Assembly (NCBI GenBank): GCA_945906795.1
Contig: CAMDRO010000006.1
Location: 1-64,000 of the forward strand
Direction of reading: 5' to 3'
DNA: 64,000 nucleotides
From: Spirosoma fluviale
Lineage (GTDB): Bacteria; Bacteroidota; Bacteroidia; Cytophagales; Spirosomataceae
The notes below the pieces were generated by a model. That model was given only the letters and a program-made list of their open reading frames with translations, searched no databases and was not told the origin of the DNA. Below are positions 34,907-43,639 of this stretch, piece by piece; the first letter of the stretch is position 1, and each line of letters opens with the position of its first letter. Made by a program: the position numbers and the translations under genes.

Positions 34907-36178
34907 ATGTTGGACAGAAGTAAAGCCCCCGGTGCATTTCCTATTGAAAAAATAAAATTTCCTTCTGCCAATAAACATATTTTAAAAAATGGCATCGTAG
35001 TTAATTCGGTCAATCTAGGGGAACAGCCTGTTTTCAAGTTTGAGCTAAGTACAAAAGCGGGAGGAGTGCATAGCGACGTAGCGGGATTAGCTAGCTTGAC
35101 GGCCCAATTAATGAAGCGCGGCACAACCCAGCATGATGCATTACATATTCACCAAACGTTTGACTTTCATGGTGCATTCTGGGATATCCAAGCTACATTA
35201 GATCAAGCCACATTCACCGTCTATGGATTAGTCAAACATTTCGCGGCATTAATGCCTTACGTTGCTGAAATGATTCAAATGTGCATTTTCCCTGAACAAG
35301 AATTTCAAAAAGAATTAGAAATTGAAATTCAAAAAAATAAATTAAACTGGGAGAAAACAGCGTTTAGTGCAAGTCAAATAATGCGAAATAAACTTTATGG
35401 AGATGATCCTTATGGCCGCGCCGCAACTCCAGAATCCTTGGCATTACTGAAGGTAAGTGATCTCAAAAGTTTGTATGAAAAAACATGGTCAAGTCAAATT
35501 CCCAATATTTTTCTATCAGGTAAAGTATCGAACGAAGAAATTAAAATTTTAGACGCTACGTTTGGTGAACTTGCTTTCAACACAAAAGAACAATTGACCG
35601 TTCCAAATCCTATTTTCATGGAACCAAGTTCGACAAAAGAAATTAGGGAAGACGCCTTGCAAAGTTCAATCAGATTAGGCATAAAATCCATTACCAGAAA
35701 AAACAAGGACTATTTCAAATTCAGTGTACTAAACACGCTTCTTGGCGGATTTTTTGGCTCAAGGCTTCAAAAAAATATACGAGAAGAGAAGGGATTTACC
35801 TATGGAATATCGTCCTCGTTAATTCCCATGTACCGTTCAGGTTATTGGGCTGTGGGCACCGATGTTAAAAATGAGAATGTGGAGGAAACGATAGCTGAAA
35901 TAAAAAAAGAAATGCGTGTTTTAAGAGAAGAGTTAGTCTCTGAAGAAGAATTATCACTGGTAAAAAACTATTTAATGGGGAGCTTTACAGGAGATTTAAT
36001 TCAAGCATTTGATATCGCAGAAAAAGTAAAAATAATTGAATTAGAAGGATTGGATGCCGATTATTATGATCAATTTCAAGATCAAATTTTTTCATGCACC
36101 CCAAATGAAATAAGAGATCTAGCTATTAAATACCTAGATCCCTCGAAATTAACTGAAGTCGTTGTGGGTGGAAATTAA
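34907..36178 (+). CDS. M16-family protein lacking the HxxEH zinc motif
   Basis: A 423-residue M16 fold protein. The domain order is normal (N-terminal domain with FELSTKAGGVHSDVAGLASLTAQLMKRGT, C-terminal half with GGFFGSRLQKNIREEKGFTYGISS, the R/Y substrate-binding pair). Active members have HxxEH where this one has GLASLTAQLMKRGT, so the zinc ligands are missing and it is probably a non-catalytic partner. Such inactive subunits usually pair with an active one encoded next door; no partner is adjacent here. There is no signal peptide, hence likely cytoplasmic. It converges on a sugar kinase gene with a 4-base overlap. Confidence 0.88.
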   Translation: MLDRSKAPGAFPIEKIKFPSANKHILKNGIVVNSVNLGEQPVFKFELSTKAGGVHSDVAGLASLTAQLMKRGTTQHDALHIHQTFDFHGAFWDIQATLDQATFTVYGLVKHFAALMPYVAEMIQMCIFPEQEFQKELEIEIQKNKLNWEKTAFSASQIMRNKLYGDDPYGRAATPESLALLKVSDLKSLYEKTWSSQIPNIFLSGKVSNEEIKILDATFGELAFNTKEQLTVPNPIFMEPSSTKEIREDALQSSIRLGIKSITRKNKDYFKFSVLNTLLGGFFGSRLQKNIREEKGFTYGISSSLIPMYRSGYWAVGTDVKNENVEETIAEIKKEMRVLREELVSEEELSLVKNYLMGSFTGDLIQAFDIAEKVKIIELEGLDADYYDQFQDQIFSCTPNEIRDLAIKYLDPSKLTEVVVGGN

Positions 36179-37083
36179 AAACGAGCGAGTTCTTTAAATT
36201 CGCCTACTCTAGCTTCTAAATCGGAAGTAGTCACTTCAAAAAGTCGTTCCGTCCCAAATTTCTCTACACAGAATGATGCCATTGCGGAGCCATAAACAAT
36301 GGCCTTACGCATATTTTCAAATGATATATCGTTGGTTTGCGCTAGATAACCTATGAATCCGCCAACGAAAGTATCTCCCGCACCTGTAGGGTCAAAAACC
36401 TCTTCTAAAGGCAATGCTGGGCAATAAAACATGTTGGAGTCTTGGAATAACAAAGCACCATGCTCTCCTTTTTTGATAATTAGCGTTTGTGGCCCCATCG
36501 CCATAATCATTTTGGCAGCCTTCCGAAGGGAATATTGTCCAGATAATTGGCGCGCCTCTTCGTCGTTAATACACAAGACATCGACCAATTTAAGTACCTT
36601 TTTTAAATCATCCATCGCCACATCCATCCAAAAATTCATGGTGTCCATAACCACTAGCTTTGGTCGATTCTTTAATCCTTGAATAGCCTCAATTTGAACT
36701 TGGGGCGTTAAATTACCCAACATCAAAAAATCGCAATCTTGGTAACTATTCGGTATTATGGGTTTAAAATCCGCTAATACATTTAAATCCGTCACCAATG
36801 TATCACGAGAATTCATGTTATTATGATATTTGCCGGCCCAAAAAAAGGACTTCTCCCCTTTTTTAATTTGCAATCCATCCAAATTAATGCCCTTAGACAT
36901 TAAAGAATCCATGTATTCTTGTGGAAAATCATCTCCTACCACGGCAACTACATTGACCTTAGGAAGAAAAAATGCTGCTGATAAAGCAATGTAAGTACAA
37001 GAGCCACCGATAATTTTATCAGTTTTTCCATAAGGGGTTTCTAGGGCGTCGAACGCTACGGTTCCAATTGTTAATAAGCTCAT
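36175..37083 (-). CDS. PfkB-family sugar/nucleoside kinase
   Basis: A 302-residue ribokinase-superfamily kinase. Signatures are GGSCTYIALSAAFFLPKVNVVAVVGDDF in the first half and DPTGAGDTFVGGFIGYL with the catalytic Asp of GAGD. Substrates of related enzymes include ribose, fructose and adenosine; specificity cannot be fixed here. It lies 11 bases downstream of a GNAT-like gene on the same strand, and the two are probably co-transcribed. Confidence 0.9.
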   Translation of the reverse strand: MSLLTIGTVAFDALETPYGKTDKIIGGSCTYIALSAAFFLPKVNVVAVVGDDFPQEYMDSLMSKGINLDGLQIKKGEKSFFWAGKYHNNMNSRDTLVTDLNVLADFKPIIPNSYQDCDFLMLGNLTPQVQIEAIQGLKNRPKLVVMDTMNFWMDVAMDDLKKVLKLVDVLCINDEEARQLSGQYSLRKAAKMIMAMGPQTLIIKKGEHGALLFQDSNMFYCPALPLEEVFDPTGAGDTFVGGFIGYLAQTNDISFENMRKAIVYGSAMASFCVEKFGTERLFEVTTSDLEARVGEFKELARF

Positions 37084-37094
37084 TTTTAAAATAT

Positions 37095-38273
37095 TTAGCC
37101 TACTTTAGGGCAACGACTAAAGGGCTGGTTCGGATTAAATAAATAACGGTATGTAATAAATGTTTTATCATTAGTCGCGCCCAATTGGGAAACGAAACGC
37201 ATCATTTTAGGATTAAAATCACCGACCCAATTCATGTCCATCGTGGTATACGGATAGAAGGGGGTTTCTCGCGCTGCAGTTCTAAAACGCAAGGCAATGG
37301 CCGATTCAACGCCCTTTCCTTGATGTTCAGGCACCACGCCAAAAATAAGACCACAAGTTCTAGTTAGCGCACCCCTACTTTTTAAAAGTAAAAATTTTAT
37401 TTTTCCCCAAGTATTCAATTTACCTTGTAAATGTTTGATAATTTGATTCAAATCGGGGATCACTATAAAAAATGCAACAGGCTCGTCAAGTTCAGAATAC
37501 GCTAACCAAAGTAATTGTTCGTCAATAATGGGCTTCATTTGCTTCACTAGTTTCTGAGCTTGTTCGGAAGACATTTCACTGACACCTGGAAATTTTGCCC
37601 ATGCAGCATTGAAAATGATTTTAAAATCTTCGGCATATTTAGCAAGATTAGACTTTTCTATATGCCTAAAATTATAATTGGGGTTTTGGTAAATTCGTTG
37701 GGCCTTTTCCTCAATTCCGGCGGTAACATTAGCTCCCCGAATGGAAGAAACATAGACATATTGTTGGAAATAATCTTTAAACCCATAATTTTCAAAAAAT
37801 GAAATATAGTATGGCTTAGTCCATGGCATCTTATAGGTGGGTTCAAACTCCCATCCTTTGATCATTAATCCCCAAAAGCTATCCCGCTCCCCAAAATTAA
37901 TGGGCCCATCCATACCCTCAAATCCTTTTTCTTTTAGCCAATGCTTACATGCATCAAACAAAATTATGGCTGCGTTTTCATCGTCGATAACCTCAAAAAA
38001 TCCCATACCAGCTATTTTCAGATTACTTTTATCAGGTTCTGTATTTTCATAAAAGGCCGCTACCCGACCTATTGGATTTTGATTTTCGTCAAATAAAATC
38101 CATCGAATGGCCTCTCCCTTTTTTAAATGAAAGTTCTTGTTAGGGTCAAAAATAACTTCAATGTCCTGATCTAAAGGCCTAATCCAATTCGGGTCACTCG
38201 CATATAAAGAAACCGGAAACTCCAAAAATATACGTTGAAGGATCTTGTTTTCCCCCACCTCTTTTAATATCAT
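37095..38273 (-). CDS. GNAT-fold acyltransferase-like protein
   Basis: A 392-residue protein from ATG 38273 (MILKEVGENKILQRIFLEFP). A second in-frame ATG at 38285 lies almost at the predicted transcription start from the TATCTTTG box (38302..38295). The N-terminal part has PIGRVAAFYEN and the centre FEPTYKMPWTKPYYISFFENYG. A GNAT-like region occurs in the C-terminal half (LWLAYSELDEPVAFFIVIPDLN, GLIFGVVPEHQGKGVESAIALRF with the RxxGxG/A-like acetyl-CoA loop). It belongs to a family seen in Bacteroidota whose substrate is unknown. The gene precedes the PfkB kinase. Confidence 0.72.
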   Translation of the reverse strand: MILKEVGENKILQRIFLEFPVSLYASDPNWIRPLDQDIEVIFDPNKNFHLKKGEAIRWILFDENQNPIGRVAAFYENTEPDKSNLKIAGMGFFEVIDDENAAIILFDACKHWLKEKGFEGMDGPINFGERDSFWGLMIKGWEFEPTYKMPWTKPYYISFFENYGFKDYFQQYVYVSSIRGANVTAGIEEKAQRIYQNPNYNFRHIEKSNLAKYAEDFKIIFNAAWAKFPGVSEMSSEQAQKLVKQMKPIIDEQLLWLAYSELDEPVAFFIVIPDLNQIIKHLQGKLNTWGKIKFLLLKSRGALTRTCGLIFGVVPEHQGKGVESAIALRFRTAARETPFYPYTTMDMNWVGDFNPKMMRFVSQLGATNDKTFITYRYLFNPNQPFSRCPKVG

Positions 38274-38337
38274 GTAAACCATCAAATGAATTTACAAAGA
38301 TACTATTTTTTGGGTCCAATCACCTTTACGTATTTAA

Positions 38338-38365
38338 TTGATTAGGCTACCCAATAATAGTTTTG
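38338..38365 (+). promoter_or_regulatory. Promoter of cysS and the rhomboid pair
   Basis: TTG at 38338-38340, 17-base spacer, TAGTTTTG at 38358-38365. The predicted start is near 38371, before cysS and the two rhomboid genes. Confidence 0.55.
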
Positions 38366-38435
38366 GTGATTTAAAAGAATCGCAGTAATTTTAATGCCTT
38401 ATATAAAATTCTATGTAAGGACAGAAATAGTCTAC

Positions 38436-39926
38436 ATGCAGCCATTAAAATTATACAATACCCTCAGCCGTGAAAAAGAAGTTTTTGTAGCGATCAATGC
38501 GCCACATGTGGGATTGTATGTGTGTGGCCCTACCGTTTACAACTATGTGCATCTAGGAAATCTTAGAACTTTTACATCATTCGATATTCTATATAGATAC
38601 TTAAGCCATATTGGTTATAAGGTTCGATATGTAAGAAATATCACAGATGTGGGACATTTAGTGGGTGATGGAGACGAAGGGGAAGACAAGATTGGTAAAA
38701 TGGCCAAATTGGAAAAGTTGGAGCCCATGGAAATTGTGAATCGGTATACACAAGATTTCCATCACGTTTTACAAATATTTAATCTGTTACCTCCAAGTAT
38801 TGAGCCTTCCGCCACGGGACACATAGTTGAGCAAATAGAGACGGCACAAAACCTTTTAAACAAAGGCATGGCCTATGAATCCAATGGCTCCATTTATTTT
38901 GATATAGAAACTTATAACAAACAAGGGGGTGATTATGGAAATTTATCAGGTCGTATTTTAGACGATTTACTAACTGAAACCAGGGATTTAGATGGTGTGG
39001 GAGAGAAAAAAAGTCCATTGGACTTTGCTCTTTGGAAAAAAGCATCCACAGAACACATCATGCGGTGGAATTCCCCTTGGGGAGAAGGATTTCCTGGTTG
39101 GCACCTGGAATGTACTTGCATGAGTCATAAATATTTAGGTGACAAATTTGATATACATGGGGGTGGAATGGATTTGAAATTTCCACATCATGAGTGTGAA
39201 ATTGCACAGGCCAAAGCTGCCTATGGTGAAGTCCCCGTCCGGTATTGGATGCACACCAATATGCTCACTGTTAATGGTCAAAAAATGAGTAAATCATTGG
39301 GGAATTCCTTTTTACCCAAAGAATTAATTACTGGAAATCACCCATTATTAACGCAAGCTTATAGTCCCATGACTGTTCGCTTTTTTATGCTACAATCACA
39401 GTATCGAAGTACATTAGATTTTTCAAATGAGGCCTTAAAAGCTTCCCAGAAAGGGTATAAGCGAATAGCCAATGGATTGAGAATCATCAAAAAAATGCAA
39501 TATCCGAGTGATATTTCTACGCAAATCGATTCCTCCCAAGAAGCCGACCTTTTAAGTTCCATTCAGGGTTGTTACGATGGGATGAATGACGACTTAAACA
39601 CCGCCGTGACTATAGCGCATTTATTTAATTTGTTGAAAAAAATCAATCAATTACATACGGGAACACTTGCATTTGAATCTATTAGCCCAAGCACATTTGA
39701 AGCTTTAAAAACAAACTATATCCTCTTTTTAGAAGAAGTATTAGGCTTGACCTTGGAAACTCCTGAAAACTCAGCATTGTTAATTGACGGATTATTATCT
39801 TTATACAAAGAATTTAAGGACCAACGAAAATATGATAAGGTAGATGAAATACGCGCTACTTTTAAATCAATGGGACTAATTATTAAAGACATGAAAAACT
39901 CCATTGATTGGGGATTTGAAGAATAG
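38436..39926 (+). CDS. cysS: Cysteinyl-tRNA synthetase
   Basis: A 496-residue class I synthetase. The HIGH-type motif is in YVCGPTVYNYVHLGNLRTF and the KMSKS loop in KMSKSLGNSF. The zinc site is GWHLECTCMSH with HHECEIAQ. The start at 38436 (MQPLKLYNTLSREKE) matches the family; an in-frame ATG at 38394 would add 14 residues. The first rhomboid gene begins 4 bases after its stop, so a transcript of cysS with both rhomboids is likely. Confidence 0.96.
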   Translation: MQPLKLYNTLSREKEVFVAINAPHVGLYVCGPTVYNYVHLGNLRTFTSFDILYRYLSHIGYKVRYVRNITDVGHLVGDGDEGEDKIGKMAKLEKLEPMEIVNRYTQDFHHVLQIFNLLPPSIEPSATGHIVEQIETAQNLLNKGMAYESNGSIYFDIETYNKQGGDYGNLSGRILDDLLTETRDLDGVGEKKSPLDFALWKKASTEHIMRWNSPWGEGFPGWHLECTCMSHKYLGDKFDIHGGGMDLKFPHHECEIAQAKAAYGEVPVRYWMHTNMLTVNGQKMSKSLGNSFLPKELITGNHPLLTQAYSPMTVRFFMLQSQYRSTLDFSNEALKASQKGYKRIANGLRIIKKMQYPSDISTQIDSSQEADLLSSIQGCYDGMNDDLNTAVTIAHLFNLLKKINQLHTGTLAFESISPSTFEALKTNYILFLEEVLGLTLETPENSALLIDGLLSLYKEFKDQRKYDKVDEIRATFKSMGLIIKDMKNSIDWGFEE

Positions 39927-39930
39927 ATAT

Positions 39931-40665
39931 ATGTTTAGAAATCTAACACCAACCGTTCGTAATTTAATTATCGTTAATGTCGTTCTATTTTTAGGGAAAG
40001 GGGCTTTACCTGAAGATTTATTTACCTTACATTATTTTCAAGCAAAAGATTTTTATTTCTTTCAAGTTGTCACTTATATGTTTGTGCATGCAAATTTTAT
40101 GCATCTATTAAGTAACATGTTTGGACTTTTTATGTTTGGGTCTTTACTTGAGCGTGTTTGGGGGGCCCAACGATTTTTATTTTTCTACTTTTTCTGTGGT
40201 ATTGGCGCTGGATTATTGTACATGGGTATTCAGCATTTTATTGATTTTGCCGATTTCAGAAGGGCCACTGAATTAGTTTTATCCAACCCAAGTTCATTTA
40301 ATTTGACCGACTATGTTCAGCATTTTAGTGTCATCAATCCCATAGAGCCCATTAATTCCGATTGGGTCAGGGCGAATTATGCTGAATTTATAAATCGAAG
40401 TGTTGTTGGCGGAGCTTCGGGGGCAATTTTTGGAATTTTAATGGCTTTTGGATATTTATTTCCAAATTCAGAAATGTTTCTTTTCCCATTACCTATACCA
40501 ATTAAGGCTAAATATTTTGTAAGTTTTTATGGATTATATGAACTTTATCAGGGAATACAGCAAAGTGAAGGAGATAATGTGGCACACTTTGCGCATATCG
40601 GCGGAATGATTTTTGCCGTCATTCTTTTAAAATATTGGGGAACAAAAAGAAATACCTTTTTTTAA
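39931..40665 (+). CDS. Rhomboid intramembrane serine protease (first of two)
   Basis: A 244-residue rhomboid with six membrane helices. The catalytic pair is S163 in VGGASGAIFGI and H222 in VAHFAHIGGM; an HxxxN-like segment, HANFMHLLSNMFG, lies in the earlier helix and ANMFGL-type sequence follows. The ATG at 39931 is chosen; upstream frame overlaps cysS. Substrates of bacterial rhomboids include single-pass proteins and quality-control clients; here unknown. A large loop between helices (about residues 97-155) is longer than in GlpG. It is directly followed by a second rhomboid gene. Confidence 0.93.
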   Translation: MFRNLTPTVRNLIIVNVVLFLGKGALPEDLFTLHYFQAKDFYFFQVVTYMFVHANFMHLLSNMFGLFMFGSLLERVWGAQRFLFFYFFCGIGAGLLYMGIQHFIDFADFRRATELVLSNPSSFNLTDYVQHFSVINPIEPINSDWVRANYAEFINRSVVGGASGAIFGILMAFGYLFPNSEMFLFPLPIPIKAKYFVSFYGLYELYQGIQQSEGDNVAHFAHIGGMIFAVILLKYWGTKRNTFF

Positions 40666-40666
40666 G

Positions 40667-41533
40667 ATGAAAAGCATTTGGTTCGATATAAAAATGATCA
40701 TTAATAGTCCCAACCAAGGACTAAAAAAGCTTATTGCTTTTAATATTTTTATATTTCTTATTTTGATGGTGGCCAAAGTCGCGCTTATCCTTGCAGGCCA
40801 TGAAGAAATATTTTCAACGGCATTAGAACATTTAACATTATCATCAACACCGAAAATTGTACTTAAAGAGCCTTGGACCGTATTCACTTATTTCTTTGTT
40901 CATATTGAGATATTTCACCTGCTTTTTAATATGATATTCCTTTTTTGGTTTGGAATCATTATTCAAGATTTTATAGGTTCTGAACGAATCGTGAAATTGT
41001 TTATTTGGGGTGGCATAGCAGGGGCGGTTGCTTATTTGCTTTTCGTGAACAGCTTTTCGTATTTTATTTCAAAAGGCCCTACCTACCTGAATGGAGCATC
41101 CGCGGGGGTATTTGCGATTGTGATTGCCGCAGCAACCATTAAACCCTCATTTCGCGTACATTTATTTTTTATTGGCGATGTACAGATTAAATATGTCGCC
41201 GCATTTTATCTTATATGGTCATTCATTGAAACTACAGGAACTAATGCCGGCGGAAACATCGCTCACTTAGGTGGCGCCTTAATGGGTTTTGTTTATGGTT
41301 TTTATTTCAAAATTCCCCAAAAAAAGAATGTATTCGTCAAAGAAGAAAAAGTATTTTCTTTTATAAAAGTGGCTCAAAAAAGAATGAACGAATCTGCTCA
41401 TGAACAGGATAGTCAAGAAGTTGTGGAGGAAGAACTTAACCAAATTCTAGATAAAATTTCTAAATCTGGCTATGATAGTTTGAGCAAATACGAAAAAAAG
41501 AGGTTGTTTAAAGCGAGTCAAAAAAACGAATAA
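40667..41533 (+). CDS. Rhomboid intramembrane serine protease (second), cytoplasmic tail
   Basis: A 288-residue rhomboid, starting 1 base after the first. S145 in NGASAGVFAIV and H200 in GGNIAHLGGAL form the dyad, and HIEIFHLLFNMIFLFWFG is the HxxxN helix. After the last helix there is an approximately 75-residue charged tail (VKEEKVFSFIKVAQKRMN... DKISKSGYDSLSKYEKKRLFKASQ) resembling DUF6576, which the first copy lacks. The pair is divergent in sequence, so it is an old duplication, not a recent one. Confidence 0.92.
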   Translation: MKSIWFDIKMIINSPNQGLKKLIAFNIFIFLILMVAKVALILAGHEEIFSTALEHLTLSSTPKIVLKEPWTVFTYFFVHIEIFHLLFNMIFLFWFGIIIQDFIGSERIVKLFIWGGIAGAVAYLLFVNSFSYFISKGPTYLNGASAGVFAIVIAAATIKPSFRVHLFFIGDVQIKYVAAFYLIWSFIETTGTNAGGNIAHLGGALMGFVYGFYFKIPQKKNVFVKEEKVFSFIKVAQKRMNESAHEQDSQEVVEEELNQILDKISKSGYDSLSKYEKKRLFKASQKNE

Positions 41534-41599
41534 GCCTAAAAACATTTTTACCTTTATATTGTTTGATATTCACCTTCGGGTCATTTTAATGATTAATTT

Positions 41600-43552
41600 A
41601 TGCAATTCAAAGCTGGTCCATTATTGAGTAAAATACATTCTCCGGCAGATGTAAGGAGTCTTTCCCCCTCAGATTTGCCCCAATTGTGTGGAGAATTAAG
41701 GCAATTTATCATCGACCATGTTTCTGTGAATGGGGGGCATTTTGGAGCCTCTCTAGGAGTGACTGAATTAACCGTGGCACTTCATTATGTTTTCAATACT
41801 CCCTATGACCAATTGGTTTGGGACGTTGGGCACCAGGCCTATGGCCACAAAATACTGACGGGAAGAAGAGATGTTTTTCATACAAACCGACTTATAGGAG
41901 GCATCAGTGGGTTTCCAAAAAGATCTGAAAGTATGTATGATACATTTGGTGTAGGGCATTCCTCCACCTCCATTTCGGCAGCTTTAGGAATGGCGGTTGC
42001 TTCCCGTTACAAAAAAGAATTTCAAAGGCAACACATTGCCATTATCGGAGATGGATCCATGACTGCGGGCATGGCGTTTGAAGCTATGAATCACGCCGGT
42101 GACATTCCCAATAATATGCTGATTATTTTAAATGATAATTGCATGGCCATAGACCCCAATGTGGGGGCATTGAAAGAGTATTTAACGGATATTAGAACAT
42201 CTCATACCTACAATAAGGTGAAGGATGACGTTTGGAATTTATTGGGAAAAATGTCAAAATTTGGTAAATCAGCCCGAGAAATTGTATCCAAAATCGAAAA
42301 TGGACTTAAAGCCACTTTATTAAAACAAAGTAATTTATTTGAATCATTAAATCTTAGGTATTTTGGACCCATTGATGGCCATGATATAGGATATTTAACA
42401 ACTGTGTTAAATGATTTGAAAGATATTCCTGGGCCTAAAATATTACATTGTATTACCACAAAAGGGAAAGGGTATAGTTTAGCCGAGAAGGATCAAACCT
42501 TATGGCATGCCCCAGGAAAATTCGATAAATTAACAGGTGAGATTCATAAAAAGACCTTTGATAATCCTCAACCGCCTAAATACCAAGAAGTTTTTGGGCA
42601 TACCTTGTTAGAGTTAGCGGAAAAAAATTCCAAAATTATGGGGATCACACCTGCCATGCCATCAGGATCCTCCTTAAATATTATGATGCGAGAAATGCCA
42701 GATAGGGCATTTGACGTAGGTATCGCCGAGCAACATGCCGTTACATTTTCTGCAGGATTAGCCACACAAGGACTTACTGTTTTTTGCAATATTTATAGTA
42801 CATTCTTGCAAAGAGGGTACGACCAAGTGGTTCATGATGTTTGTTTGCAAAAATTACCGGTTATTTTTTGTTTAGATCGTGCAGGCCTTGCAGGTGCAGA
42901 TGGTCCCACGCACCATGGACTTTATGACTTCGCTTTCATGAGGGCACTCCCTAATATGATTGTAGCCGCACCTAGAAATGAGCAGGAACTTAGAAATATG
43001 ATGTATACCGCTTCTTTAGACTCATTTAAAGAGCTAAATCAAGCCATAACTATTCGCTACCCTAGAGGTGAAGGTGTAATGCCCGCGTGGAGAACTTCAT
43101 TTGAAAAAATTGAAATTGGCACAGGTACTGAAGTCATTCAAGGAGAAAATGTAGCCATTTTAAGCATCGGACATATTGGAAATGAAGCACAAAAAGCAGT
43201 CGAATTGGCCCAACAAAAAGGCCTAAAACCGGCACTTTATGATATGCGTTTTGTCAAACCACTCGACGAACGATTATTGCACAACATTTTCAAAACATTC
43301 AAAACCATCATAACAGTCGAGGATGCAGCGATTCAAGGAGGTTTTGGATCTGCCATTGCCGAATTTATGGTCGACCATCAATATAAAGCCAAAATAATCC
43401 GCTTAGGGATTGCCGATCTGATTGTAGAACATGGAGAACAAAAAGAACTATATGAACTTTGTGGAATCGACTCAACCAGTATTTTAACCAAAATTTTACA
43501 CGAATATCCTAGTAAAACAAAGGTAATCAATACCCACACTGCGATTGATTAA
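41600..43552 (+). CDS. dxs: 1-deoxy-D-xylulose-5-phosphate synthase
   Basis: A 650-residue thiamine-diphosphate enzyme joining pyruvate and glyceraldehyde 3-phosphate, the first step of the MEP pathway. It shows VWDVGHQAYGHKILTGR, the ThDP motif GDGSMTAGMAFEAMNHAG...NDN, and DRAGLAGADGPTHHG in the C-terminal half. The position is 66 bases after the rhomboids. ispH in this window gives the last step of the same pathway. Confidence 0.97.
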   Translation: MQFKAGPLLSKIHSPADVRSLSPSDLPQLCGELRQFIIDHVSVNGGHFGASLGVTELTVALHYVFNTPYDQLVWDVGHQAYGHKILTGRRDVFHTNRLIGGISGFPKRSESMYDTFGVGHSSTSISAALGMAVASRYKKEFQRQHIAIIGDGSMTAGMAFEAMNHAGDIPNNMLIILNDNCMAIDPNVGALKEYLTDIRTSHTYNKVKDDVWNLLGKMSKFGKSAREIVSKIENGLKATLLKQSNLFESLNLRYFGPIDGHDIGYLTTVLNDLKDIPGPKILHCITTKGKGYSLAEKDQTLWHAPGKFDKLTGEIHKKTFDNPQPPKYQEVFGHTLLELAEKNSKIMGITPAMPSGSSLNIMMREMPDRAFDVGIAEQHAVTFSAGLATQGLTVFCNIYSTFLQRGYDQVVHDVCLQKLPVIFCLDRAGLAGADGPTHHGLYDFAFMRALPNMIVAAPRNEQELRNMMYTASLDSFKELNQAITIRYPRGEGVMPAWRTSFEKIEIGTGTEVIQGENVAILSIGHIGNEAQKAVELAQQKGLKPALYDMRFVKPLDERLLHNIFKTFKTIITVEDAAIQGGFGSAIAEFMVDHQYKAKIIRLGIADLIVEHGEQKELYELCGIDSTSILTKILHEYPSKTKVINTHTAID

Positions 43553-43603
43553 ATTCGACTATCGTAATTTAAATCAAATAGTACTTTTCAAAGAAATAAT
43601 CTA

Positions 43604-43611
43604 TACCTTTG
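43604..43611 (+). promoter_or_regulatory. -7 box upstream of typA
   Basis: TACCTTTG matches TAnnTTTG and predicts a start near 43617, 23 bases before the typA ATG. The -33 region is T-rich without TTG. Confidence 0.5.
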
Positions 43612-43639
43612 CACCTTAAAATTTACGAGCCTTCATTTT

